A stretch of DNA of 64,000 bases from Dichotomicrobium thermohalophilum (GTDB taxonomy: Bacteria; Pseudomonadota; Alphaproteobacteria; Rhizobiales; Rhodomicrobiaceae). The stretch is from positions 62,001 to 126,000 of the forward strand of contig NZ_QXDF01000003.1 of NCBI RefSeq assembly GCF_003550175.1. The letters run 5' to 3'. Shown one piece after another: positions 9,244-18,545 of the stretch (position 1 is its first letter; every line of letters begins with the position of its first letter). Below the pieces are notes generated by a model. The model saw nothing but the letters and a program-made list of their open reading frames with translations, had not been told where the DNA came from and did no database searches. Position numbers and translations under genes: made by a program.

Positions 9244-10758
9244 TCACTGGATTGTTGTTGTCGGTCCGGCAGGCGGCTGGGCCGTCTGCTGCCTGTCTTC
9301 GGCCACCGCCTGTGGGTCAGGGATCAGCTTCGCGGTGACGGAGCGCTCGGCCTGCAGATATTTTTCGGCCGCCGCGGCAACATCCTCCATCGTCACCTGC
9401 GCGAGGCGCTGCGGATGCTTGGCAATGTCCTCAACGCTGCGGCCTGTCGCGAGCGCGTAACCGTAGATGCGGGCCATGCTGGTCTGGCTGTCATAGTCGT
9501 AGACCAGCTCGGCGATCGCCGCGCGGCGCGCCCGCTCCAGCTCGTCCTCTGTCACGCCGTTTTCAGCGACGTCGCTGATGACCCGATCCAGCGCGGCCTC
9601 GACATCCACGATATCGGTCTGCGGTGTGGCGACCGCATAAATACCCAACGAGCCATAATCGCGCGTGATGCCGGAGAACCAACCGCCGGCGGTCGTGGCC
9701 AGCTTCTGCTTCACGACCAGTTCCTGGTAGAGCCGACCGGTCGGGTTTTCGCCGACGATACGCATGAGCAGCTCCAGCGCCTCGGCCTCAAGCCCCTCAT
9801 CCTGCGCATAGCTCGGCGCGAGATAATAACGGTAGAGCGTCGGCTTGGCCGCACGCGGGTCCTTCAGCATCACCTCGCGCGGCGCGCGCGGCTCTGGCTC
9901 GGCCGGCCGGCTGCCGCGGCTGACCTCGTCGCGGCGCGCGATGTCGCCGTAATGCTTACGGGCAAGCTCCAGCACCTCTTCGGGCGCGACATCGCCCGAG
10001 ACGACAAGAACGGCGTTGTTCGGCGCATAGAACCGCTCATAGAAAGAAAGTGCGTCCCGGCGGTCAAGCTGACGGATTTCGGTGTCCCAGCCGATGATCG
10101 GCGTGCCGTAGGGGTGTGCCAAGTACAGCGCGGCCTTTGCCTGCTCCATCAGGATGTTTGCGGGGTCGTTGTCGACGCGCATGCGCCGCTCTTCCAGGAT
10201 CACGTCGCGCTCCGTCACGACATTTTCCTCGGCGAGACGAAGATTGACCATCCGGTCTGCCTCCATCTTCATGACGTCGCCGAGCCGATCCTTCGGGATG
10301 CGCTGAAAGTAGGCGGTCACGTCCTGTGATGTGAAGGCGTTGTCCTGCCCGCCCCAGCGCGCGACCATCTTCGAAAATTCGCCCGGGTCGAGCTTTTCCG
10401 TGCCCTTGAACATCAGGTGTTCAAGGAAGTGCGCGATGCCGGAATGTCCGGGCGGTTCATCCGCCGCCCCGACCTTGTACCAGACCATGTGCGTGACGAC
10501 CGGCGCACGATTGTCCGGGATGACGACGACGTTCATGCCGTTGTCCAGCGTGTAGCTGGCGACTTGCGGTGCGCTGCCGGCGAGTTCGAGGGCGCTGGCG
10601 CCGGGCTGGTCCTCTGCGTGAGCGTTGGAGATTGTCATAATCGCGATCCCCATGGCGATAAGGGTGGCGAAGCCGGAAACGCCGATACGGTCAAGAAGGG
10701 AATTGCGCGTCGCGCGGGCGGCGAACGCGCGTGGCATGCGACTGCCGGTGCGGTCCAT
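9244..10758 (-). CDS. M16 family zinc metallopeptidase, catalytic subunit
   Basis: A 504-residue secreted peptidase. HxxEH is intact as HFLEH (His110, Glu113, His114), followed by LMFKGTEKL, typical of M16B processing-peptidase relatives. The start is set at ATG 10758 because AGAGGAG sits 5 bases upstream; an in-frame ATG at 10797 lacks such support. The N-terminus has a hydrophobic segment ending in SNAHAED (about residues 30-50), a likely signal peptide. It is paired with the non-catalytic homologue immediately downstream. Both are driven by a promoter-like sequence at 10811-10838 and insulated from the lspA operon by a terminator. Confidence 0.93.
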   Translation of the reverse strand: MDRTGSRMPRAFAARATRNSLLDRIGVSGFATLIAMGIAIMTISNAHAEDQPGASALELAGSAPQVASYTLDNGMNVVVIPDNRAPVVTHMVWYKVGAADEPPGHSGIAHFLEHLMFKGTEKLDPGEFSKMVARWGGQDNAFTSQDVTAYFQRIPKDRLGDVMKMEADRMVNLRLAEENVVTERDVILEERRMRVDNDPANILMEQAKAALYLAHPYGTPIIGWDTEIRQLDRRDALSFYERFYAPNNAVLVVSGDVAPEEVLELARKHYGDIARRDEVSRGSRPAEPEPRAPREVMLKDPRAAKPTLYRYYLAPSYAQDEGLEAEALELLMRIVGENPTGRLYQELVVKQKLATTAGGWFSGITRDYGSLGIYAVATPQTDIVDVEAALDRVISDVAENGVTEDELERARRAAIAELVYDYDSQTSMARIYGYALATGRSVEDIAKHPQRLAQVTMEDVAAAAEKYLQAERSVTAKLIPDPQAVAEDRQQTAQPPAGPTTTIQ

Positions 10759-10810
10759 GATGGCTCCTCTGCTGCGGTGTGCAGCGCGTGATTGCATCAG
10801 GTCTGGAAAA

Positions 10811-10838
10811 AATGTAGCGCGCCGGCGACAAGGTGCAA
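10811..10838 (-). promoter_or_regulatory. Sigma70-type promoter candidate for the M16 pair
   Basis: On the minus strand TTGCAC (10838-10833) and TACATT (10816-10811) are separated by 16 bases. It lies about 53 bases upstream of the preferred M16 start and just after the terminator of the upstream operon, which is where a new promoter is needed. Confidence 0.5.
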
Positions 10839-10885
10839 GTTAACAGCACGTCATCAAGAAGAACGATTCAGCGCGTCAGCCGGCG

Positions 10886-10929
10886 AAAAGAAGGAAGGCG
10901 CGCCAAACGCGACGATCTGGCACGCCTTC
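10886..10929 (-). terminator. Rho-independent terminator of the ileS-lspA-lipoprotein operon
   Basis: On the minus strand a 12-bp stem (arms 10929-10918 and 10905-10894, one G-T wobble) with a 12-base loop is followed by CTTCTTTTC. It starts 16 bases after the stop of the lipoprotein gene. Confidence 0.82.
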
Positions 10930-10944
10930 TTGAGCGTCGGAGAG

Positions 10945-11412
10945 TTACTCTGTCTGCCCGTCGGATGCGGAGCCGCCACCAAGGGCTTCGCTAAGGGCCT
11001 TGCCGAGCTGGCTGCGGCAGCGCTGCTCTTGGCCCATATTCTTCCGGAATTCCTCGATGCCCGCATCATCAGACCAGTCGCCCTCGCGGCAGTAGCGTTC
11101 ACGCTCTTTCTCGGCCTGTTCGGCCTTGCGCTTGGCGATCAGGTCAGGGTCTTCCGGCCACTGCTCTTCCGCCGTGGCCACCTGGCGCTCGCCCGGCTCG
11201 GGCAGCTTCTCGGTGGTCGGCGGCACCACGAGCGGCGGTTTTTCCTCCAGATCCGGCTCGGGCGGCGGCTTCGAGGTTAGGTTGACGCCAGCCGCCTCAA
11301 GGATCGGCGCGTCAATCTGCACGTCGGTGCCCGCGCAGCCGGACAGCAGCATGGCGAGTCCGCCCACCGCTCCAATGCGCGCCAGCCTGATGCTTGTGCG
11401 CCGTCGTGCCAT
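10945..11412 (-). CDS. Small outer-membrane-type lipoprotein beside lspA
   Basis: A 155-residue protein whose signal sequence ends in the lipobox LSGC with Cys26, so it is predicted to be lipidated and cleaved by LspA. The mature part is rich in Pro, Glu and Lys, with PPLVVPP and a C-terminal region holding a Cys pair (RYCREG, QRCRS). It occupies the position where many alphaproteobacteria carry a DUF3035 lipoprotein between lspA and the M16 genes; the PPLVVPP stretch agrees with that family, but I cannot confirm membership. It is last in the ileS-lspA operon and followed by a terminator. Confidence 0.8.
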   Translation of the reverse strand: MARRRTSIRLARIGAVGGLAMLLSGCAGTDVQIDAPILEAAGVNLTSKPPPEPDLEEKPPLVVPPTTEKLPEPGERQVATAEEQWPEDPDLIAKRKAEQAEKERERYCREGDWSDDAGIEEFRKNMGQEQRCRSQLGKALSEALGGGSASDGQTE

Positions 11413-11447
11413 GAAATACGCCCCCGAGCGTCCTGCGAATCAAATCG

Positions 11448-11960
11448 TTAGTTACTTGAGGAATCGGAACGCTTTGCGTCGATTTTATGGCCCGGCGCCA
11501 CCGTGTCGTAAAGGAGGCCGATGACGCCGACCGCGATCGCTGCGTCCGCGATGTTGAATACGTACCAATAGTAGCCATAGGCGTGCAGCGAGATGAAGTC
11601 AGCAACCGCGCCATAAACCGCCCGGTCGACAGCGTTGCCGATCGCCCCGCCCACGATCAGGCCCAGGGAGATCGCGAGCAGCCGGTTATGCGTCCGCGCA
11701 ATCCAGACGGTGAGCACGACCGCCGCGACGACCGCCAGAGCGATCAGCACGTTGCGACCGAAATCGGTGTTCTGCGCGAGCAGTCCGTAAGAAATGCCTG
11801 GGTTCCAGAGCATGACCAGGTCGAAGAACGGCGTAACAGCGACACGCCCGCGCTCCGGCAGCTCGTAGACATGGACGATCCACCACTTCGTGACCTGATC
11901 GAGCACGAGCGCGACGAGCGCCACGCCCAGCCCCAGCCGAAACCACGGGCCCAGGGACAT
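11448..11960 (-). CDS. lspA: Lipoprotein signal peptidase (signal peptidase II)
   Basis: A 170-residue inner-membrane aspartyl protease with four predicted membrane helices. It shows DQVTKWW near residue 21, NPGISYGL near 53, GGAIGNAVDR and VADFI with Asp121, and FNIADA with Asp139; Asp121 and Asp139 are the expected catalytic pair. It removes the signal peptide from diacylglyceryl prolipoproteins. The gene follows ileS by 10 bases, the classic ileS-lspA pairing, and precedes a lipoprotein gene that is a likely substrate. Confidence 0.96.
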   Translation of the reverse strand: MSLGPWFRLGLGVALVALVLDQVTKWWIVHVYELPERGRVAVTPFFDLVMLWNPGISYGLLAQNTDFGRNVLIALAVVAAVVLTVWIARTHNRLLAISLGLIVGGAIGNAVDRAVYGAVADFISLHAYGYYWYVFNIADAAIAVGVIGLLYDTVAPGHKIDAKRSDSSSN

Positions 11961-11970
11961 CGCCGCCCCC

Positions 11971-14946
11971 TCAGGCGCCGAAGCGCGCGTCGTACTGGCG
12001 CACAGCCTCCGCGTCGCGCGGCGTCAGGTTCGGGAATTCCGGGTCGCTCCCGACGTCCGGCGATATCTTCCACGAGCGCGCGCATTTGCGCCCCTGCGCC
12101 AGTTCGGGCACGACCGCAACGCCCTCGACCTCCTCGAAGCGATAGGCGTCCGCCGGACCTTCGCCATGCTTGAGTGTTGCATCGCTGGTGATCGCGATTT
12201 CCGCCCAGTCCATGCCCTTCGCGGCCTCATAGAGCGCATCATCGCTGATATAGATCACCGGCGCGGCCTCCAGGCTGGCGCCGATGCGCTTCTCGCGCCG
12301 CTCGATCTCCAATGCCCCGGTGACAACGCGGCGAACCTTGCGAATTTTCGACCAGCGTTCCGCCAGTGCCTCGTCGCGCCAGTCCGCCGGCACCTCCGGG
12401 AACAGGCGCAGATGAACCGACCCATCCTTTGACGGGAAGCGCGAGAGCCAAACCTCTTCCATCGTGAAGCACAGGATCGGCGCGAGCCACGCCGTCAGGC
12501 AGGAGAACAGCTCATCCAGCACGGTCAGCGCGGCGCGCCGCTTCACGCTGTAATACGGCTCGCAATAGAGCGTGTCCTTGCGGATGTCGAAGTAGAACGC
12601 GGACAGGTCGATGGTCGCGAAGTTGTAGAGCGCGTGGAACACCCTCTTGAAGTCGAAGGCGTCGTAAGCCGTGCGCACCAGCTCGTCCAGTTCGGCCAGC
12701 CGGTGCAGAATATAACGCTCCAGTTCCGGCATCTCCTCCGGCGCCACGCGCAGATCATCCTCGTAATGCGCCAGGTTGCCCAGCATGAAGCGCAGCGTGT
12801 TGCGCAGCTTGCGGTAGGCATCCACGCTTGACTTGATGATCTCCTGCCCGACCCGGACGTCCTCCGCATAGTCCGCGCTGAGGGCCCAGATGCGAAGGAT
12901 TTCCGCGCCGTTCTGCTTGATCACATCCTGCGGCGCGACGACGTTGCCAAGCGATTTCGACATCTTGCGCCCGTCCTCAGCCATGACGAAACCGTGGGTC
13001 AGCACGGTCTCGTACGGCGCGCGGCCGCGGGTGCCGCAGCTTTCCAGCAGGGAGGACTGGAACCAGCCACGGTGCTGGTCCGAGCCTTCGAGATAGAGCG
13101 AGGCGGGCCATTGCAGGTCGCGGCGCTTTTCGAGCGTGAAGACATGGGTCGAGCCGGAGTCGAACCAGACGTCCAGGATGTCCGTCACCGGCTCCCACTC
13201 CGCCGGGTTCTTGACCAGCCCGTCGAGGAACCGCTCGCGCATGCCATCGGCGAACCAGGCGTCCGCGCCCTCCTGCTTGAAGGCATCGGTGATGCGCTTG
13301 ACCAGCTCCGTCGAGCCGTCGAAATCGCCGCGCGGGATGTATTCGCCCGTCTCGCGATGCACGAAGATCGTCAGCGGCACGCCCCAGGCGCGCTGGCGCG
13401 AGATCACCCAGTCCGGACGGTGCTCGATCATCGAGCGCAGGCGGCGCTGACCGGCGGCGGGCACGAAGCGCGTCTCGTCGATCGCCTCCAGCGCCATCTC
13501 GCGCAGCGTCGACTGCTTGCGGCGGCCCTTCACCTTGATCTTCTGGTCCATGGGGATGAACCACTGCGGCGTGTTGCGGAAGATCACCGGTGCCTTCGAC
13601 CGCCACGAATGCGGGTACTGGTGCCGCAGCTTGCCGCGCGCGGCGAGCATCCCGGCCTCTATCAACGCGGTGATGACCGCGTCATTGGCGTCGCCGAACT
13701 TGCCCTTGTCCGTGATGACGCGCTTCGGCTCGTCGCCGCCGAAAAGCGGGACATCCTCAAAGTAATAACCGTCCTCGCGCACCGTGTGCGGCACTTCGGG
13801 GATGCCGGCTTCGGCAAAACTCTTCCTGTTGGCGACGAACAGGTTGTAGTCGTCCGCACCGTGGCCGGGCGCGACATGGACAAAACCCGTGCCTGCTTCC
13901 TCGGTCACGAAATCGGCCGGATAGAGCCGGACCTCGAAATCGTAGCCGCTCTCGTGGAACGGATGGCGGCAGACGAAACCTGCCGGGTTGACATCGCGCA
14001 CGCGCTCCCACGCTTCAACCCGCGCAGCGTTTTTCAGGCTCTCCGCGAGGCTGTCGGCCACGATCAGTTTCTCGCCGACGGCAGCCCAGTTGCCCTCTGG
14101 CGCTTCAGTGATTTCGTACAAGCCGTAGGAAATGTCCGGCGAATAGGCGATGGCGCGGTTGCCGGGGATCGTCCACGGCGTCGTCGTCCAGATAACGATC
14201 TTCGCGTCCGCCAGCCCCTTGGACGCCGCATTTTCCTGCAGCGGAAACTTCACGAAGATCGTCGGGCTCTCGTGCTCGTAGTACTCGATTTCCGCCTCGG
14301 CCAGCGCGGTGCGTTCCACCACCGACCACATCACCGGCTTCGACCCCTGATAAAGGGCGCCCGCCATTGCGAACTTCATCAACTCGTGGGCGATGACGCT
14401 CTCGGCCTCGTAGCTCATGGTGAGGTAGGGCTTCTCCCAGTCGCCCTCGACGCCGAGGCGCTTGAATTCCTCGCGCTGGACCTCGATCCAGTGATCGGCG
14501 AACTCACGGCACTCGCGGCGAAAGTCGACGATCGGCACCTCGTCCTTGTTCTTGCCCTTCTTGCGGTACTGCTCCTCGATCTTCCATTCGATCGGCAGGC
14601 CGTGACAATCCCAGCCGGGCACATAATTCGCGTCCCGCCCCATCATTTGCTGCGAGCGCACGACTGCATCCTTGAGGATCTTGTTCATCCCCGTGCCGAT
14701 ATGGATGTGGCCGTTGGCATAGGGCGGGCCGTCATGCAGCGTGAACGGCGGGCGGCCCTTCGCCTCCTTGCGCAAACGCTTGTAGAGGTCGAGCTTTTCC
14801 CAGCGCGCCAGAAATTCGGGTTCGCGTTTTGGCAACCCGGCCTTCATCGGGAAGTCGGTCTTCGGCAGAAACAGGGTCTCGCGCCAGTCGCGCTCGGACG
14901 GCGCTTCGGCCTCGGCTGCGCCTGTTGGGGTCTTGACGTGTTCCAT
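11971..14946 (-). CDS. ileS: Isoleucyl-tRNA synthetase
   Basis: A 991-residue class Ia synthetase. [13 protein letters not shown] (HIGH-type motif at 80-84) and KMSKS near residue 661 form the active site, with the editing CP1 domain between them and the anticodon-binding helical domain after. The C-terminal segment reads [13 protein letters not shown]...[11 protein letters not shown]; where typical bacterial IleS has a zinc site built from CxxC pairs, only the first cysteine remains. It leads the ileS-lspA-lipoprotein operon. Confidence 0.97.
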   Translation of the reverse strand: MEHVKTPTGAAEAEAPSERDWRETLFLPKTDFPMKAGLPKREPEFLARWEKLDLYKRLRKEAKGRPPFTLHDGPPYANGHIHIGTGMNKILKDAVVRSQQMMGRDANYVPGWDCHGLPIEWKIEEQYRKKGKNKDEVPIVDFRRECREFADHWIEVQREEFKRLGVEGDWEKPYLTMSYEAESVIAHELMKFAMAGALYQGSKPVMWSVVERTALAEAEIEYYEHESPTIFVKFPLQENAASKGLADAKIVIWTTTPWTIPGNRAIAYSPDISYGLYEITEAPEGNWAAVGEKLIVADSLAESLKNAARVEAWERVRDVNPAGFVCRHPFHESGYDFEVRLYPADFVTEEAGTGFVHVAPGHGADDYNLFVANRKSFAEAGIPEVPHTVREDGYYFEDVPLFGGDEPKRVITDKGKFGDANDAVITALIEAGMLAARGKLRHQYPHSWRSKAPVIFRNTPQWFIPMDQKIKVKGRRKQSTLREMALEAIDETRFVPAAGQRRLRSMIEHRPDWVISRQRAWGVPLTIFVHRETGEYIPRGDFDGSTELVKRITDAFKQEGADAWFADGMRERFLDGLVKNPAEWEPVTDILDVWFDSGSTHVFTLEKRRDLQWPASLYLEGSDQHRGWFQSSLLESCGTRGRAPYETVLTHGFVMAEDGRKMSKSLGNVVAPQDVIKQNGAEILRIWALSADYAEDVRVGQEIIKSSVDAYRKLRNTLRFMLGNLAHYEDDLRVAPEEMPELERYILHRLAELDELVRTAYDAFDFKRVFHALYNFATIDLSAFYFDIRKDTLYCEPYYSVKRRAALTVLDELFSCLTAWLAPILCFTMEEVWLSRFPSKDGSVHLRLFPEVPADWRDEALAERWSKIRKVRRVVTGALEIERREKRIGASLEAAPVIYISDDALYEAAKGMDWAEIAITSDATLKHGEGPADAYRFEEVEGVAVVPELAQGRKCARSWKISPDVGSDPEFPNLTPRDAEAVRQYDARFGA

Positions 14947-15068
14947 CGTCCTGGTGGCTCTTTACATGCGAGTTTTTGCGAAAGTAGCGCGGCGTTTGCG
15001 CGCGTTGTATCAGCCGCGCGGGCAACAATCCAGCCGCTTACCCAAGGTTTTCCGCTGCGCGTGCTGCG

Positions 15069-16097
15069 CTATTGACCGACGACGCCAGCGAGCATGCGGT
15101 GCATCCGGCCCTCGCTGTCCGCATCCAGCACCAGCCGGACAGGCAGGATATGTGATGCCAACTTGAGCGCGCCAACCGGGGTCCGGCCCTCGGGCATCCG
15201 CACCCAGTCCTTTTGCGTGGTCACCAGACGCGCTTCCGCCTGCTGCGCGTGAGTCAGGAGCTTTGCGGCGTCCTCGGGCGTGTAGTCGTGATGGTCGGGG
15301 AAGGCATACCGCCCCGTGATCCGCGCGCCGAGTCGCTCCAGCGTTTCAAAGAACTTTGCGGGCCGCCCGATTCCCGAATAGGCGATCACCGGGCCGGCTT
15401 CGAGCCAGCGCGTGTCGGCATCCGCCACGAGCCGGCCGCGCAGCACCGGCAGTTCCAGCCGCCGCGCCAGCTCTTCGCCCGCGCCCCCCTCGCCGATGAG
15501 CAGCAGCGCATCCGCGCGCCGCGCCTGAAAGCCGAGCGGCGCACGCAGCGGCCCCGCCGGGATCACCGCGCCGTTGCCCACCCCGACGGCGGCATCGACA
15601 ACGACCAGCGAGAAATCCTTTGCGAGCTGCGGATTCTGGAAGCCGTCATCCATGATGATTGCGCCGGCGTGCTGGCGCTCGATCAGCGCCGCGCCGGCCT
15701 TACGGTTCCGCGAAATCACCGTTGGCGCATGGCGCGCCAGCAGCAGCGGCTCATCGCCCACCGCGCCCGCGTGGTCGCGATCCGGGTTGACGAGGTGCGA
15801 GCCTGCGCGCGCGCCGCCGTAGCCGCGGCTGAGGAAGGTCGGGTACACCTCCATGTCCTGCAGCATTTCCGCGACTGCGATGGCCGTCGGCGTCTTGCCC
15901 GCGCCGCCGGCCGTGAAGTTGCCGATGCAAATCACGGGGACATTCGCGCGGTAGGGGCGGGCGAGCGCGAACCGCAGCGGCGTTATCGCGCCGTAGAGCC
16001 AGGCCAGCGGCGTCAGCGCGGCCTTCGTGAGCCAATCCCGCGTGGACGTGCGGCGGTCAGGCGCGTCCGACCACCACCCCGGTGCATCACGAGGCAT
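15069..16097 (-). CDS. lpxK: Tetraacyldisaccharide 4'-kinase
   Basis: A 342-residue enzyme that phosphorylates the 4' position of the lipid A disaccharide, giving lipid IV-A. The P-loop region GNFTAGGAGKTPTA lies at residues 59-72, then LSRGYGG, GDEPLLLA and DDGFQN follow as in the family. The N-terminal 50 residues include a membrane-associating helix. ATG 16097 is preferred; a longer open frame to 16355 is antisense-like. It overlaps the upstream waaA fusion gene by 11 bases, so both lipid A genes form one operon. Confidence 0.95.
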   Translation of the reverse strand: MPRDAPGWWSDAPDRRTSTRDWLTKAALTPLAWLYGAITPLRFALARPYRANVPVICIGNFTAGGAGKTPTAIAVAEMLQDMEVYPTFLSRGYGGARAGSHLVNPDRDHAGAVGDEPLLLARHAPTVISRNRKAGAALIERQHAGAIIMDDGFQNPQLAKDFSLVVVDAAVGVGNGAVIPAGPLRAPLGFQARRADALLLIGEGGAGEELARRLELPVLRGRLVADADTRWLEAGPVIAYSGIGRPAKFFETLERLGARITGRYAFPDHHDYTPEDAAKLLTHAQQAEARLVTTQKDWVRMPEGRTPVGALKLASHILPVRLVLDADSEGRMHRMLAGVVGQ

Positions 16098-18198
16098 GGC
16101 GCGTATCCGCGCGGGCTTCCGACGCCGCGGCCTCGCCCGACGCCAGCCCGGACGCAGCAGCGACGGCCCCGCTGGGCAGGATGCGCTGCGTCGGGCGGAC
16201 GGCGTCGTCTTCGGCGTAGGGCGCCAGCGCGGCCAGCGTACGCTCCAGCGCGCCTTGAAGCTCGGCGGCGGCCGCGCGGGCGGAAGCACGCATATCCTCA
16301 AGCGCCTGCGGGTCGGCCAAAAGCTCCGCGACCGTGTCCGCAAGGTCCTGAGCACTCGCCACCTCGCGGCAGCCGCCGGCCTTCATAAGCGCCTCGAAGC
16401 TCTGGGCGAAATTCTCGTGGTGCGGTCCAGTGATGACCCCGGTCTCAAGCTTAACCGCCTCGATCGGGTTTTGTCCGCCATGCGGCACGAGCGAGCCGCC
16501 GATCAGCGCCAGCGGCGAGACGGCATACCAGGTGCCCAGTTCGCCAAGTGTGTCAGCGATGAACAGCTCGGTGTCCGCGCCGGGCAGCGGCGTGCGTGAG
16601 CGCCGCGCCGCCGAGACGCCCCGCTGTTTCGCCATCTCCAGGATCGTCGCGCCACGCTCGGGATGGCGCGGGACGATCACCGTAAGCAGGTCGGGAATAC
16701 GCGCGCGCAGCCGCTCGGCGGCCTCCGTGACGATCTCGTCCTCGCCCGGATGCGTGCTTGCCGCCAGCAAAATTGGCCGGGCCGCCAGCGCCGCAGCAAG
16801 TTCGCCTTGCAGTGCCTCATCAACGGGCGGCGCGGGTGCATCGGCCTTCAGGTTGCCCAGAGTGTGAACCGTATGGGCGCCAGATTTCATGAAGCGACGT
16901 GCCAGTGTCTGGTCCTGCGCCAGCACCATGTCGAAGCGCGAAAACAGCGGTCGGCTCATCCCCGGCTGCTTGCGCCACCGCTTGAACGAGCGTGGCGACA
17001 TGCGCGCATTGACCAGCACCATCGGGACACCGCGCGCGTGGGTTTCCATGATGAGGTTCGGCCAGATTTCCGACTCGGTGAAAGCCGCCAGCTCCGGCTT
17101 CCAGTAATCCAGAAAACGACGGACGAACTGCGGCGAATCCAGCGGGGCGAACTGGTGCACCGCGCCTTCGGGCAGACGGTTGCTCGCGATGCGCGCGGAG
17201 GTCACGGTGAAGGTAGTCAGCACGAAACGGATATCGGGGTAACGCTCCCGCAGCGCGTGCATGAGCGGCAGGATCGCGTTCGTCTCGCCCACGCTCGCCG
17301 CGTGGAACCACCACAGCCGCCCCGGTGGGCGCGTGCGCCCCGGCCTTCCGAAGCGCTCACCGAGCCGCTCACCGATCTCCTTGCCCCGTGCCACGCGCCG
17401 ACGCAGGAGCGAGCCGGCGGCCGGGCGCGCCACCCGCGTCAGCAGCCGATACGTCTTCAGTGCAAGGCCGGGCCGTTCGGGGTTCGCGGCGCTGACCGGC
17501 TCGGCCAGATGTGCGCTGCCGCCCGCCAGGGCGTAGGCTCGCCGCGTGACGGCATTGACCCGCTGCTCCAGATCGCGCCGGCTCGCCTCAAGCTCCTCGT
17601 CATCCGCATCCTCGGGCACGCGCAGCGGGTCGCCCATCACCATCGCGAATTTCGAGAAGGGCAGATTGAGCGTGAAGCGGCTCCAGCTCCTGAAGGCGAT
17701 GGTATGCCGGGTGGCGAAACCCATCGGGATGATCGGTCGGCCAGACGCGCTCGCAAGCGCCACCACGCCGGTACCGGCCTTGCGCGCTGGGCCGGGCGGC
17801 ACATCGGCGGTCATCGCCACGTTGACGCCATCCTGAAGGCTGCCCAGCGCGGACCTGAAGGCAGTCGCTCCGCCACGATCCTTCCGGCGTCCGGCAGCGC
17901 CGGCGCCGCGGATCAGCTCGATATCGAAATGGCGCACGGCCTGTGCGATCACCTCCGCGTCACCATGGCGCGCGATCATCATCTTCGCCGGTTGATGCGC
18001 CGGCTTCATTGTCGCCGACATCAGGAACTGGCCGTGCCAGGTCGTAAAGATCGCGGGCGCCAGCTCATCAATGCGCCGGTCCATGTCTTCCGGCACACGG
18101 ATTACCTTCGAGGTGTCGCGCACGAGCGCAATGTACCGCGCGGCAAACCAGCCAAGAGCCTTCTTCAGAGCCTGTGGTGTGGAACGGCGTTGCGCCAT
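16087..18198 (-). CDS. waaA: Fused DUF374 acyltransferase and Kdo transferase
   Basis: One uninterrupted 703-residue frame holds two proteins that are usually encoded separately. Residues 1-230 are a DUF374 lysophospholipid acyltransferase-like domain with FTTWHGQF, IARHGDAEVI, RGAGAAGRRKDRGG and ADVPPGPARK. After a short linker, residues 246-680 are WaaA (KdtA), which adds Kdo from CMP-Kdo to lipid IV-A: WFHAASVGE with Glu305, ASTHPGEDE and GGSLVPHGGQNP are intact. The tail is Ala-rich. ATG 18198 is chosen over an upstream in-frame ATG at 18252, which would run into DUF4170. No stop or frameshift lies between the domains. Confidence 0.92.
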   Translation of the reverse strand: MAQRRSTPQALKKALGWFAARYIALVRDTSKVIRVPEDMDRRIDELAPAIFTTWHGQFLMSATMKPAHQPAKMMIARHGDAEVIAQAVRHFDIELIRGAGAAGRRKDRGGATAFRSALGSLQDGVNVAMTADVPPGPARKAGTGVVALASASGRPIIPMGFATRHTIAFRSWSRFTLNLPFSKFAMVMGDPLRVPEDADDEELEASRRDLEQRVNAVTRRAYALAGGSAHLAEPVSAANPERPGLALKTYRLLTRVARPAAGSLLRRRVARGKEIGERLGERFGRPGRTRPPGRLWWFHAASVGETNAILPLMHALRERYPDIRFVLTTFTVTSARIASNRLPEGAVHQFAPLDSPQFVRRFLDYWKPELAAFTESEIWPNLIMETHARGVPMVLVNARMSPRSFKRWRKQPGMSRPLFSRFDMVLAQDQTLARRFMKSGAHTVHTLGNLKADAPAPPVDEALQGELAAALAARPILLAASTHPGEDEIVTEAAERLRARIPDLLTVIVPRHPERGATILEMAKQRGVSAARRSRTPLPGADTELFIADTLGELGTWYAVSPLALIGGSLVPHGGQNPIEAVKLETGVITGPHHENFAQSFEALMKAGGCREVASAQDLADTVAELLADPQALEDMRASARAAAAELQGALERTLAALAPYAEDDAVRPTQRILPSGAVAAASGLASGEAAASEARADTRHAS

Positions 18199-18248
18199 GA
18201 AACACTCACGATGATCGCGGCATTGCCGACGCGGCGGGCGCGTTTTTC

Positions 18249-18512
18249 TCAATCGGTTTCCGAAACCGTCCCGCTTTCGGGGTCGAGAAGCCGATGAATA
18301 TGCACGATGAAGTAGCGCATATGGGCATCATCGACCGTCCGCTGGGCGGCGTCCTTCCACGCATCATAAGCCTGTGCGTAGTTCGGATACATCCCGACAA
18401 TATCGAGTTTTGAAACATCCTTGAACTCGAGACTGTCCAGCGATTTCAACTCGCCGCCAAAAACGAGGTGAAGAAGCTGCTTCTTCGGTTGCTCTCTCTC
18501 CTGCTCCGGCAT
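18249..18512 (-). CDS. DUF4170 domain protein
   Basis: An 87-residue soluble protein matching the alphaproteobacterial DUF4170 family: LHLVFGGELKSLD, IVGMYPNYAQAYDAWK and MRYFIVHIHRLLDPE. Function is unknown. It sits 33 bases after the CysQ-like gene and 50 bases before the DUF374-waaA fusion. The DUF4170-DUF374-waaA-lpxK order recurs in Rhizobiales, which suggests a link to envelope lipid assembly. No signal peptide or membrane segment. Confidence 0.85.
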   Translation of the reverse strand: MPEQEREQPKKQLLHLVFGGELKSLDSLEFKDVSKLDIVGMYPNYAQAYDAWKDAAQRTVDDAHMRYFIVHIHRLLDPESGTVSETD

Positions 18513-18545
18513 GGCGTCTCTCGCTCCGCATTTTCGTCTCGCCGG

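Noticed and set aside
12994-15075. A 693-residue open frame on the plus strand across ileS
   Set aside because: Composition is that of an Arg/Leu/His-rich shadow of a GC-rich gene, and ileS on the other strand has all its motifs.
16663-18297. A 544-residue plus-strand frame across the waaA fusion
   Set aside because: Shadow of the real gene; no domain, no ribosome site, and it runs into DUF4170.
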